Positions 34,256-42,140 of a stretch of DNA of 64,000 nt are shown here, piece by piece. The position numbers and the translations under genes were made by a program. Under the pieces are notes generated by a model that was not told the DNA's origin, did not search any database, and was given only the letters and a program-made list of their open reading frames with translations. The DNA is taken from assembly GCA_016714985.1 (NCBI GenBank), contig JADKBS010000028.1, positions 62,001 through 126,000 on the forward strand, read 5' to 3'. Positions within the stretch are counted from its first letter, which is position 1. Each line of letters begins with the position of its first letter. Source of the stretch: Saprospiraceae bacterium. Its GTDB lineage: Bacteria > Bacteroidota > Bacteroidia > Chitinophagales > Saprospiraceae.

Positions 34256-34328
34256 TTGGTCTCACAAACAGTGTTGTTTTGGTCTCACAATGAATTTTTG
34301 GTCTCACAAGTGTTGATTGGTCTCATCA
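34256..34328. repeat. four direct repeats of TTGGTCTCACAA
   Basis: TTGGTCTCACAA at 34256-34267, 34279-34290 and 34298-34309, and TTGGTCTCATCA at 34317-34328. Steps are 23, 19 and 19 bases, close to two helical turns. The rest of the 453-base spacer (34026-34478) shows only the terminator at 34395-34428. Confidence 0.9.
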
Positions 34329-34394
34329 CAAAAAATTAAGGCTTCCCAAACCAGGGAGTTTTTAAGTTCAAAACAAAAAACAACCAGATTTGGG

Positions 34395-34428
34395 AAAAGC
34401 GGTGGCTGTGCATACAGCGCCGCTTTTT
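34395..34428 (-). terminator. terminator of the lamin-tail protein gene
   Basis: AAAAGCGG (34395-34402) pairs with CCGCTTTT (34420-34427); the inner arms GCTGT and ACAGC extend it. Read on the minus strand it ends in TTTTCCC, 50 bases after the stop codon. Confidence 0.75.
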
Positions 34429-34478
34429 ATTTTTCACCATTGCCTAACTGTCGAACTGTTTACCCCCTTGGGACCAAC

Positions 34479-37088
34479 TCAAAGCCTTCCCGCCACCACA
34501 CAAGTCTTCTTCATCTCCTTCACCGTGCCATCCGGGGTAAAAAGCTCCATCGTCAGCACATAAATGCCAATCCTTGCTTTCATACCATCGTCCGTGTCGC
34601 CATCCCAGCGAAGGAAGCCTTCTGTGGCCAACAGTTCATTGTTGGCAATTGACTTGACGAATCGCCCTTCTGCATCGAAGATGCGCACCTTGGCGGCATA
34701 GCCGGGCTTGTCGGTTTTATAATTGATGGCCAAAAAATCTTGGTAGCCGTCGCCGTCGGGAGAAAGGGTGGTTTCGGGTATTTCAAAAAAATCGTTAACA
34801 GCCGATTGATTTTCAAAGAATTGCGAATTCTGATACGTAGGCGTTGCCCAACCTGCGATTTTGGCAGCAGAATGCCAATTGGCGGCATCCTGCGTTGTGC
34901 CATCGGGGTGAAGGCGCTCAAGGGAAACGCCGTCCCCTTCATCGAGCAGGGGGTGGTGCAGGTCTTCCGAGTAATCGAAAGCATCGATAATGACCGGGCC
35001 GATGGGGCCAGCTTGGTAGAGTGTGATGTTTCCTTCGTCATCGTTGAAGGAGGGCAGGTCATTGGAAATGAGGGCGTTAGGCTCCTGCACGGTATATCGG
35101 CTTTGGATGTCGCTAGGGCTTTCTGTGAAAACAACATATTCGCCAGGGAAGATGAGGCGGTCAATGCCCACGCTGGCCGTGCTGGTATCCTGTAGGTTGG
35201 CGATGACGACACCCCTCAGGTTAAACACCTTATTGGAGCGGTTATAAGCCTCTACGAAGTCCACCCCGCCCGTTTGTGGGTTGAACAATATTTCATTGAT
35301 TATCAAATCGTTGGGTTCGATTTGCTCCGGCAATGCGAAACTGAGTGTACCCATGCCAGCGAGCGCATTGCCGGAGCAGTCGGCCACGTTCTGCACGATT
35401 ATTTCGTAAAAAACGCTCGGCTGTAGCGGCCCACTCAGTTGCAGCGCCACGGCGAAGGTATAGGGCTGCAAGAAGCTGACCGATACCACGCTCAAACCAC
35501 TGCTGATGGCGTAATTGGCGGGGTCGGTGGCCGATGCAGGGTCGAGCCTTTCATCGAAAAACACTTGTACCTCGTAAGGGGCAAGGCCAGTGGTGAAGAC
35601 GCTGCCTAGCATAGGGGCCGCAAGGTCGGGCTGCGGGTCGAGCACTGAATTGGGCTGGCCGGGCGTGCCTCCGAGCAGGCTGACGCTGGCCCGCCAATTG
35701 GCCGAGCCACGGCAGGGCGTCAATGGGCTAATGAGTTCGAGCGACCAACCGCCGCCCTCTTTCTGGGCATCGCCGTACCAACTGAGGCTATAGTTCACTT
35801 CGTGGATGGTGTTGCCGTTGGCGTCGCCCAGTCTCAAATTATCTCCATCATTGGTGAGGAAGGGGAAGGAACCAAGGCCCACCACATTGCCGAAGGCAGC
35901 CAAAGAGTCCACCTTGGAGTCGTCGCAAACGATGAGGTAGCTGCCAGGCAGCATTTGGTAACTGGGGAAAATCTGCGGAGCACCGCCGCTGGATAAGGCA
36001 AATCCAAGGAGGTCGAGCACCTTGTCGCTACGGTTGTGCAGTTCTATGTACTCCACAGCTGGCAAGGCCACTGGCGGCGTGGGGTCGGCCATTATTTCAT
36101 TGATTAAAATATCGTATTCCACGGCCTCTGCCACTTCTACGTAACTGAAATTGGCGTTTTGCGAAGCAGCCAAATTGCCCTCCAAATCTGCAATGGCATT
36201 GGCTGTCAGCACATAATTCGTTAGGTTTTGAAGCGGGCTGCCCAGTGAGAGGTGGACGAGCGTTTTGTCCACCCCGTCCAAAAAAGCGGCGGCGGGTTGC
36301 CCAATGCCTTGGTCGAGGCTGTAGTTGTCGGGGTCGGTAGCAGTGGCTTCATCGAGGTTTTCGTTGAAATGGACATCCACTTCCGTGGCCGAGACGGGCA
36401 ATGCGGAGAGCAGCATGGGCGGTGTGGTATCGGGCATAAGCGGGTGCACGTTGATATCGTCGAAAAAGAACTTGTCCTTACGGGTGGCGGTGTAGAGGCA
36501 AAAAAAGCCGAAATTTGAGTTCCCGGCGCCATAAGTTGCATCGTTGGTTTCAAACTGCGGGCTGAGGTTTTGGCCTCCCGCATAGTCAGCAGAGAGCTTC
36601 CAAAGCCCCCCGACCTCACGGGTCACTCGCAACCGGACGGAGGGCGAACTGGCCACTGTGCCCACTGCCGAGGAGGCCAGCACCTCCGCTGTGCCCGCAT
36701 CTTGCCGGACGAACTGGATGGCATCGTTGGCACCGTCCACCCCGATGAGCAGGTAATAACCATTGCCCGTGAGCAGGTTCGGCGAATCGGATTGCAGGTA
36801 GATGCGCAGGCGGTTGCCGTTGGAGGGGTCGAACTCCAAGCGGAAATACAGCTCCCAAACGGCGCTGTCGGAAATGGCCGTGGGCAGGTAAAGCAAAGAG
36901 GCGCCGGCGTCGGGGCCATTGAGTTGCAGCTCTTGGACTGTATTCACCTGGAATTCCGTTACATCACCCTCCCAAGCGGGGTCGGCGGTGAAGTTACCGT
37001 CGGAGAAGTTGTCGGAGAATTGCGCTTGGGCAGTCAGAACCGTAAAAAAAGCCAAGAACGCCCCCGCCGTGTATTTTAAAAACTGCAT
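34479..37088 (-). CDS. secreted multidomain lamin-tail protein, probable type IX secretion substrate
   Basis: 869 aa from the ATG at 37088. Signal peptide (about 1-22, ending in AQAQ). An N-terminal beta-sandwich (about 23-205) resembles LamG. Two bacterial Ig-like domains begin at TTPPMLLSALPVSATEVDV (about 215) and LAAPMLGSVFTTGLAPYEVQ (about 490). Two lamin-tail domains are marked by DILINEIMADPTPP (about 322) and DLIINEILFNPQTGG (about 590). The last 90 residues (TTLSPDGDGYQDFLAINY to VKEMKKTCVVAGRL) form the FlgD-like/gliding C-terminal domain used for type IX export. Probably a cell-surface adhesin or nuclease-like partner; function unknown. Confidence 0.85.
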   Translation of the reverse strand: MQFLKYTAGAFLAFFTVLTAQAQFSDNFSDGNFTADPAWEGDVTEFQVNTVQELQLNGPDAGASLLYLPTAISDSAVWELYFRLEFDPSNGNRLRIYLQSDSPNLLTGNGYYLLIGVDGANDAIQFVRQDAGTAEVLASSAVGTVASSPSVRLRVTREVGGLWKLSADYAGGQNLSPQFETNDATYGAGNSNFGFFCLYTATRKDKFFFDDINVHPLMPDTTPPMLLSALPVSATEVDVHFNENLDEATATDPDNYSLDQGIGQPAAAFLDGVDKTLVHLSLGSPLQNLTNYVLTANAIADLEGNLAASQNANFSYVEVAEAVEYDILINEIMADPTPPVALPAVEYIELHNRSDKVLDLLGFALSSGGAPQIFPSYQMLPGSYLIVCDDSKVDSLAAFGNVVGLGSFPFLTNDGDNLRLGDANGNTIHEVNYSLSWYGDAQKEGGGWSLELISPLTPCRGSANWRASVSLLGGTPGQPNSVLDPQPDLAAPMLGSVFTTGLAPYEVQVFFDERLDPASATDPANYAISSGLSVVSVSFLQPYTFAVALQLSGPLQPSVFYEIIVQNVADCSGNALAGMGTLSFALPEQIEPNDLIINEILFNPQTGGVDFVEAYNRSNKVFNLRGVVIANLQDTSTASVGIDRLIFPGEYVVFTESPSDIQSRYTVQEPNALISNDLPSFNDDEGNITLYQAGPIGPVIIDAFDYSEDLHHPLLDEGDGVSLERLHPDGTTQDAANWHSAAKIAGWATPTYQNSQFFENQSAVNDFFEIPETTLSPDGDGYQDFLAINYKTDKPGYAAKVRIFDAEGRFVKSIANNELLATEGFLRWDGDTDDGMKARIGIYVLTMELFTPDGTVKEMKKTCVVAGRL

Positions 37089-37122
37089 GTCTTTTTCTAT
37101 TTTGCGGAGCAAGGTACAAAAT

Positions 37123-37193
37123 AGGGATGAGGTATCAGGAATAAGGGATGAAATGCTTGTCTCTTAATCCCTCATCCCTGATTCTTCTTCCCT
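37123..37193. repeat. intergenic word hairpin, GGGATGA family
   Basis: AGGGATGAGGTATCAGG... at 37123-37151 faces TAATCCCTCATCCCTG... at 37165-37193, with about 20 of 29 pairs. It lies between the divergent lamin-tail gene and dnaN, and shares its word with 4202-4279 and 5636-5698. Confidence 0.65.
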
Positions 37194-37202
37194 GTTGTAA
37201 GG

Positions 37203-37260
37203 TTATCCACAATCTGTTGATTATTTTTATCACCATTTTCTATGTCAAAGATTACTTTTG
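37203..37260 (+). promoter_or_regulatory. DnaA box and -7 element before dnaN
   Basis: A perfect DnaA box TTATCCACA at 37203-37211 is followed by an A+T-rich stretch and the -7 element TACTTTTG at 37253-37260, 29 bases before dnaN. It suggests control of dnaN by DnaA. Confidence 0.6.
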
Positions 37261-37288
37261 CACAAAATCAAGAAAATCAGCAAGTTTT

Positions 37289-38404
37289 ATGAAATTCAGC
37301 GTATCTTCTTCGGAACTACTCAAACAGCTTCAAATCGCCAGCGGAGCTATTGCCTCCAGCCCAGTGCTGCCCATCCTCGACGATTTTCTGTTCACGATAA
37401 AGAAAAATGAACTGACCATCGCTGCCACCGACCTCGAAACCTCGATTACGAACAAGTTAGAGGTCATGTCCGATGGCGACGGTGCAGTGGCCATACCCGC
37501 CAAGATTCTGCTCGATACGCTAAAGGCGCTACCCGACCAGCCCATCACCATCGCCGTGGACGATGAGACCTTTGGCATAACAATTACCTCGGCTTACGGC
37601 AAGTACCGCCTTGCCGGGGAAAACGGGCAGGACTTCCCCCGAATCCCCGAATCGGATAAGGTGGACTCCGTCAATGTGCCTGGGGCAACGCTCGTCAAGG
37701 CCATCAACAAGACGTTGTTTGCCACGAGCAACGACGAGCTTCGCCCTGCCATGACAGGCGTTTATGTGACGCTGGACTTCACCCGCCTGACCTTTGTGGC
37801 CACCGATGCTCACAAATTGGTGAAATACACCTTTCAGGGTATCGCCGGGGAGGTCGCTACATCGTTCATCATCCCGAAGAAGGCGCTCAACCTGCTGAAG
37901 AACGCATTGCCCGCCGATGCCGACGTTAAAATGGCCTTCGATAAGGCCAATGCCTTTTTCACCTTCGGCACCACGCACCTTGTCTGCCGCTTGATTGACG
38001 CCCGCTATCCCGACTACAACGCCGTCATCCCGGTGGACAACCCCAATATGCTGACCATTCGCCGCAGTGACCTGCAAAGCTCGCTAAAGCGTATTGCCAT
38101 CTACGCCAACAAGACGACCAACCAGGTCATCCTCGATATTTCGCCTGATAGCCTGACCGTCTCTGCCCAAGACCTCGACTTTTCGAACGAGGCTAACGAA
38201 CAGCTTAACTGTACCTACGAGGGCACCCCCATCACCATCGGCTTCAACGCCAAGTTTTTGGTGGAAATGCTAGGTGTGATGGAGTCCGACGAGGTAAAAC
38301 TGGAACTTTCCACGCCAAGCCGGGCGGGTATTCTACTCCCAGGTGAGCCAAACGAAGGCGAGGAGATTCTGATGCTCGTGATGCCTGTTATGTTGAGCAA
38401 TTGA
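37289..38404 (+). CDS. dnaN: DNA polymerase III sliding clamp (beta subunit)
   Basis: 371 aa from the ATG at 37289 (MKFSVSSSELLKQL); a longer frame to 37148 crosses the promoter and is rejected. The beta clamp encircles DNA and tethers the replicase. Seen: SGAIASSPVLPILDDFLF (approximately 17-34), GKYRLAGENGQDFPRIP, TGVYVTLDFTRLTFVATDAH-like block (about 153-172), and the C-terminal ILLPGEPNEGEEILMLVMPV. Three clamp domains, full length. dnaA and recF, common partners, are absent from the window. It lies 9-11 kb from the candidate origin. Confidence 0.96.
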   Translation: MKFSVSSSELLKQLQIASGAIASSPVLPILDDFLFTIKKNELTIAATDLETSITNKLEVMSDGDGAVAIPAKILLDTLKALPDQPITIAVDDETFGITITSAYGKYRLAGENGQDFPRIPESDKVDSVNVPGATLVKAINKTLFATSNDELRPAMTGVYVTLDFTRLTFVATDAHKLVKYTFQGIAGEVATSFIIPKKALNLLKNALPADADVKMAFDKANAFFTFGTTHLVCRLIDARYPDYNAVIPVDNPNMLTIRRSDLQSSLKRIAIYANKTTNQVILDISPDSLTVSAQDLDFSNEANEQLNCTYEGTPITIGFNAKFLVEMLGVMESDEVKLELSTPSRAGILLPGEPNEGEEILMLVMPVMLSN

Positions 38405-38444
38405 GGTGGGTTATCAGCGGGAAAAAGCCCTGCCAGTGTTTAGG

Positions 38445-38843
38445 ATGGTCATGAAGCTACTCGTTTCCAAGGTACTGCCACAAACCAAATTCCTCACCTC
38501 CTCCGTCATCGCCACGGGCGTGGACTACGTGCTGTACCTCCTGCTCGACTGGCTTTGGTTCGACCCCGTCACTGCGCACACTATTTCGTACCCCATTGCT
38601 GTGGTGGTCAATTTTTACCTACAAAAACGCTTCATCTTCGACCTTAAGCGCAAAGCGCATCATGCCTTTGCCATTTCGATGCTCTTCTCCGTTATCGGGT
38701 GGGGACTGGGCGTGGCCATGTTCTGGGGTTTGGTGAAATTGCCCATCCTCTGCGACTGGCCCATCCTCGCCAAAATCATCGTGACGGGCGTACTGTTCTT
38801 CTTCAATTTTTATACGAAAAGGTATGCGTTTGAGGGGCGGTGA
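38445..38843 (+). CDS. GtrA-family membrane protein
   Basis: 132 aa from the ATG at 38445 (a second ATG follows at 38451; the frame extends upstream to a GTG at 38406). Four membrane segments: FLTSSVIATGVDYVLYLLL (about 15-33), a second near 45-62, a third in AISMLFSVIGWGLGVAMFWG and a fourth in IIVTGVLFFFNFYTKRY. The NFYLQKRFIF and FFFNFYTKRYAF blocks are the family marks. GtrA proteins take part in moving lipid-linked sugars for cell-wall or O-antigen glycosylation. No glycosyltransferase is adjacent here. It starts 41 bases after dnaN. Confidence 0.8.
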   Translation: MVMKLLVSKVLPQTKFLTSSVIATGVDYVLYLLLDWLWFDPVTAHTISYPIAVVVNFYLQKRFIFDLKRKAHHAFAISMLFSVIGWGLGVAMFWGLVKLPILCDWPILAKIIVTGVLFFFNFYTKRYAFEGR

Positions 38844-38870
38844 AATTGTTGAACTGCTTGATTGTTTATA

Positions 38871-38997
38871 ACTGCTTAGGAGGGTGTGGGAGGAGAGAGA
38901 AAAATGAAATTTTTTCTCTCTCCTCCCACATTTTTGGGGGTGTTTTTTTTGGAAAAATTGAAAATTTTTCCAAAAAAAACACCCCCTGCTAAGTAGT
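38871..38997. repeat. double-hairpin element, copy 1
   Basis: An outer stem ACTGCTTAG/CTAAGTAGT (38871-38879, 38989-38997) encloses hairpin 1 (TGTGGGAGGAGAGAGAAA against its complement, 38885-38930) and hairpin 2 (GGGGGTGTTTTTTTTGG against its complement, 38936-38986). GGGTGT occurs in both the outer left flank and hairpin 2, so alternative pairing with ACACCC is possible. Copy 2 is at 53497-53616 with compensating changes. Confidence 0.9.
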
Positions 38998-39052
38998 TAC
39001 GATTGTTGAATTGTTATTATTGTTGCTCCGCAACAATCAAACAATTTCTACA

Positions 39053-39397
39053 ATGAAAATCTCCGTCGCCGACCTTCCTCCATTCATCATTTCAAAAGGC
39101 TTCACCGCCCAAATGTTCCATACTGAAAATATGACCCTCGCTTATGTGGACGTAGAGGCAGGTGCCGAGTTGCCAGAACACTCCCACTTCCATGAGCAGG
39201 TATCCAATATGCTCGAGGGCGAGTTTGAGTTCGTTCTGGATGGTGAAAAAATGCTGTTGCGGGCAGGTGATTGTCTCGTCATACCTTCCAATATGCCACA
39301 TAGCGGTCGGGCAATTACCCGGTGTCGCATCCTTGATGTGTTCCAACCAGTACGGGAGGATTTTCGTAAAGGGGAGGTGGCTTATGCGAAGCGTTGA
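39053..39397 (+). CDS. cupin domain protein
   Basis: 114 aa, starting MKISVADLPPFIISKGF. The single cupin barrel shows the two motifs: EHSHFHEQVSNMLEGEFEF with His and Glu metal ligands (approximately 41-59), and LRAGDCLVIPSNMPHSGRAI with the second His (about 68-87). Small cupins of this kind bind a metal and often act as isomerases, dioxygenases or sensors; no substrate can be named. The gene stands alone between the double-hairpin element and a convergent GH16 gene. The start lies after TTGATTGTT-type spacer words. Confidence 0.85.
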   Translation: MKISVADLPPFIISKGFTAQMFHTENMTLAYVDVEAGAELPEHSHFHEQVSNMLEGEFEFVLDGEKMLLRAGDCLVIPSNMPHSGRAITRCRILDVFQPVREDFRKGEVAYAKR

Positions 39398-39483
39398 ATT
39401 CACCTTGTTTGACGGCTTCACCATCAAGCCAAATGACCACCCCTCTTTAAGGATTTTCCAGCGGTCTTATAGCTAAAATGGAC

Positions 39484-40659
39484 TCAAATTTCTTGGAACA
39501 CCCGCACGTAGTCCACCTTCATTTGTTGTGGGAATATCGTCGTGGCATCTGGGCTGCCTGGCCAGTTTCCCCCCACGGCTATATTGAATAGAAAGAAAAA
39601 CTCATGGTGAAACTCGCTCAGTGCAGCGGGCGTAATGTCAATGATGTTGAACTCCACATCGTCGAGCAGCCATTTAATATATTGCTCGTCCCAGATGATA
39701 GTGAAAACGTGGTATTTGTCGGCGAAAGTCCCATTGGCCAGCATGGTTGACTTTCCATAGTTGGCATAGCTGCCATTGTTGTCCCAGTGTACCGTGCCGT
39801 GGAGGGTGGCCGGTTCGCTCCCGATGATTTCCATGATGTCAATCTCGCCGCAGCGAGGCCAGCTTACCGTGGCAATGTCGTCGCCGAGCATCCAAAGGGC
39901 AGGCCAGATGCCCTTTCCCGTAGGCAGCTTGGCACGTATGTCAATGCGGCCATACTGGAATTCATGGCGACCCTGCGTCTTCATGCGGGCGGAGGTGTAG
40001 GGTGCTCCGTTTAGGCTTTCCTTTCTTGCCTCGATGACCAATTTCCCATCGCTGACATAAGAGTTGGACGACTTGTCGGAATAGTATTGCAGCTCGTTGT
40101 TGCCCCATCCGCTGGCACCCTCTTCGTGTATCCAACTGGTTTCGTCAATGGAGGTGCCATTGAACTCATCCTGCCAGACCAAGTTGTACCCAGCGTAGTT
40201 GTCGGGCGTGGTGTAGCCTTCGTCGCTCTCTTGGTTGTCGTCGTTGACGATGGTGCCAGTAGCGGTGCTGTTTACCAGTATGCCGTTGATTGGGTTGGAC
40301 AGCACCAGTTCGAACACCTCATTGGTTTCTTCCCATATATCGGGAAGAATGGTTACAGCGATGGTCTTTTCGGTTTCGCCTGTGGCAAAGCTGAGGCTGC
40401 CCGATGTCGCAAGGTAGTCTTCTCCAGTTTTGGCGCTTTTGTCACGGGTCGTGTAGTCAAACGTTACTTGCTTGTCGGAGGAACTGGATAGGCTGGCTTG
40501 GAACTCAAAGACCGAGGCATCGTTGCCTTCGCTTTGGCTGATGGGGGACACCGTTATGCCCGGACCGATAGGCTTGCTACTGCTGTCATCGTCTTTGTTG
40601 CCGCAAGCGGAAATGGCGATGAGCGGCAGAAAGGAAAGTATTGCAAGCATATTTTTCAT
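39484..40659 (-). CDS. GH16 family glycoside hydrolase lipoprotein (laminarinase/beta-glucanase type) with Calx-beta domain
   Basis: 391 aa. Lipobox AISAC with Cys19. An N-terminal Calx-beta domain (about 34-142: SEGNDASVFEFQASLSS, AKTGEDYLATSGSLSFATG, PDIWEETNEVFELVLS). The GH16 jelly-roll follows (about 157-391) with the catalytic motif EIDIMEIIG, E272 as nucleophile, D274, and E277 as acid/base, and the substrate segment KLPTGKGIWPALWMLG before it. It probably cuts beta-1,3- or mixed-linkage glucans at the cell surface. No SusCD pair or other glucanase is adjacent. Confidence 0.92.
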   Translation of the reverse strand: MKNMLAILSFLPLIAISACGNKDDDSSSKPIGPGITVSPISQSEGNDASVFEFQASLSSSSDKQVTFDYTTRDKSAKTGEDYLATSGSLSFATGETEKTIAVTILPDIWEETNEVFELVLSNPINGILVNSTATGTIVNDDNQESDEGYTTPDNYAGYNLVWQDEFNGTSIDETSWIHEEGASGWGNNELQYYSDKSSNSYVSDGKLVIEARKESLNGAPYTSARMKTQGRHEFQYGRIDIRAKLPTGKGIWPALWMLGDDIATVSWPRCGEIDIMEIIGSEPATLHGTVHWDNNGSYANYGKSTMLANGTFADKYHVFTIIWDEQYIKWLLDDVEFNIIDITPAALSEFHHEFFFLFNIAVGGNWPGSPDATTIFPQQMKVDYVRVFQEI

Positions 40660-40830
40660 GGATGGAATTTTTCACAAAAATAGGTGAGGTGCTGGATGGA
40701 TGTACATAGAACCTATAGCAATTGTACCAAATCATCATTTGACACGCCTCAAATCCTGATTTGAAGCACTGGGCGGGGCTGGCTGCTGGATTTTTGCGTC
40801 ATCCTTTTCACTATCAAAAATATTTCAACA

Positions 40831-42039
40831 ATGAAAAACGCAATCAAATCCCTCCTCAACGGTTCATCTGAATCTGGTACATTGACACACGATATTGCTT
40901 ACCTGTTGTTCCGCATTTATTGCGGCTTCACCATCGCCAAAGGAGCGGGGCTTTCCAAGGTATTCCATAAGTTAAACGAGGACGGCGGCGAGGGCTGGGA
41001 CAATCTTGCCTTCGGTGTGCCGCAGTGGTTCGTTGACCAAGTGGGCGAAATCGGCTTCACGTTCATTTCACCTTCATTTTGGGCATACATGGCGGTTTAT
41101 GGCGAGTTCATTGGGGGGCTGTTGGTGGCACTGGGCTTTTTCACCCGCATCTCGGCCATACAATTGGCCTTCCAGTTCTTCGTGGTATCGTTCATCTGGT
41201 ACGAAGAGCCGATGCCCTTCGCCATGTACTACCAGCAGTTGATTTTCTGGGGTTTTGTGCTCATCGCAGCGGTGGGCGGTGGGCGGTTTTCGCTCGATGC
41301 CCATTTTGCCCGAAAAGCTGCCTCACAGCAACGGTTTGATATGAAACCGGTGGCAGTGGCGGCCACCATGCTGCTTTTGCCCTTTAGTGGTGCTGCGCAA
41401 CAGGATGCCGAACCTGCAAGGGTCAGTTTCACGATATCCAACCCCAGTTTAAAGGCCCGTGAAATAGACATCCGGTATTTCAACAATGTGGGCAAGCGGG
41501 CCGCTGGATATGGCTACGGACTGAACGCCCTATCCTCACATGCCGTGAATATGCCCGTAGACACAAGGGTTTACGAAAAGAGAAACGGCAATTTCGACCT
41601 CGTTTTCGTTGTGACGGCCGCCGACAATGGCCGCAAATTCGACATCACCGATAAGTACGACATCAGCCGTGAACAGTGGTTGCAGGCAAGCTACGACGAG
41701 CAAAACGCCGAGACCGCCAAATTGGAAAAGGCAGAAACAAACCCGACTTGGGAGGAAACCGCCAAGGCCAAGGGCTACGAGCTGGTAACCTTTCGAATTT
41801 CGGGCAAAAGCATTTTGCCCAAACAAGCGTACGTGCGAGTGCAACTGCCTTTTGACAACCAAAAATCAAATGTCGGGTTTAGTAGGCCGCTCAGCCGTTC
41901 CAAAGAGTACCAGGTGTGCTACCCCGTGGGGTCAAAAATTTATGTTTGCGACGGCGAGTACTGGAATGGCAAGGAAGTAAAAGAGACCCTTCTCCTGACT
42001 GTGGACGCCGAGAAACAGAATTATTTGGTGCGGATTTGA
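40831..42039 (+). CDS. DoxX-like membrane protein fused to a periplasmic domain
   Basis: 402 aa. The first 165 residues are DoxX-like with four membrane segments: AYLLFRIYCGFTIAKGAG (about 24-41), FWAYMAVYGEFIGGLLVALG (about 83-102), AIQLAFQFFVVSFIWY (109-124) and YYQQLIFWGFVLIAAVGGG. After a cytoplasmic basic stretch, another hydrophobic segment MKPVAVAATMLLLPFSGAAQQ (residues 171-191) looks like a signal peptide, followed by a 210-residue soluble domain with no recognised family (KAREIDIRYFNNVGKRAAGY and a C-terminal YCDG-like region). A fusion of DoxX with an exported domain is unusual. Confidence 0.7.
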   Translation: MKNAIKSLLNGSSESGTLTHDIAYLLFRIYCGFTIAKGAGLSKVFHKLNEDGGEGWDNLAFGVPQWFVDQVGEIGFTFISPSFWAYMAVYGEFIGGLLVALGFFTRISAIQLAFQFFVVSFIWYEEPMPFAMYYQQLIFWGFVLIAAVGGGRFSLDAHFARKAASQQRFDMKPVAVAATMLLLPFSGAAQQDAEPARVSFTISNPSLKAREIDIRYFNNVGKRAAGYGYGLNALSSHAVNMPVDTRVYEKRNGNFDLVFVVTAADNGRKFDITDKYDISREQWLQASYDEQNAETAKLEKAETNPTWEETAKAKGYELVTFRISGKSILPKQAYVRVQLPFDNQKSNVGFSRPLSRSKEYQVCYPVGSKIYVCDGEYWNGKEVKETLLLTVDAEKQNYLVRI

Positions 42040-42050
42040 AAAAAGCTGTT

Positions 42051-42137
42051 CGTGACTCGTGATTCGTAACTTGTGATTCGGTCAGCCAAGTCACGAATCA
42101 CGAATCACGAATCAAGAATCAAGAATCAAGAATCACG
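42051..42137. repeat. intergenic word hairpin, GTGATTCGT family
   Basis: CGTGACTCGTGATTCGTAAC... at 42051-42080 faces tandem CACGAATCACGAATC and AAGAATC units at 42092-42137. It fills the 101-base spacer between two co-directional genes and ends three bases before the start codon. The same word is at 11396-11436 and, unpaired, at 61518-61542. Confidence 0.85.
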
Positions 42138-42140
42138 AAA

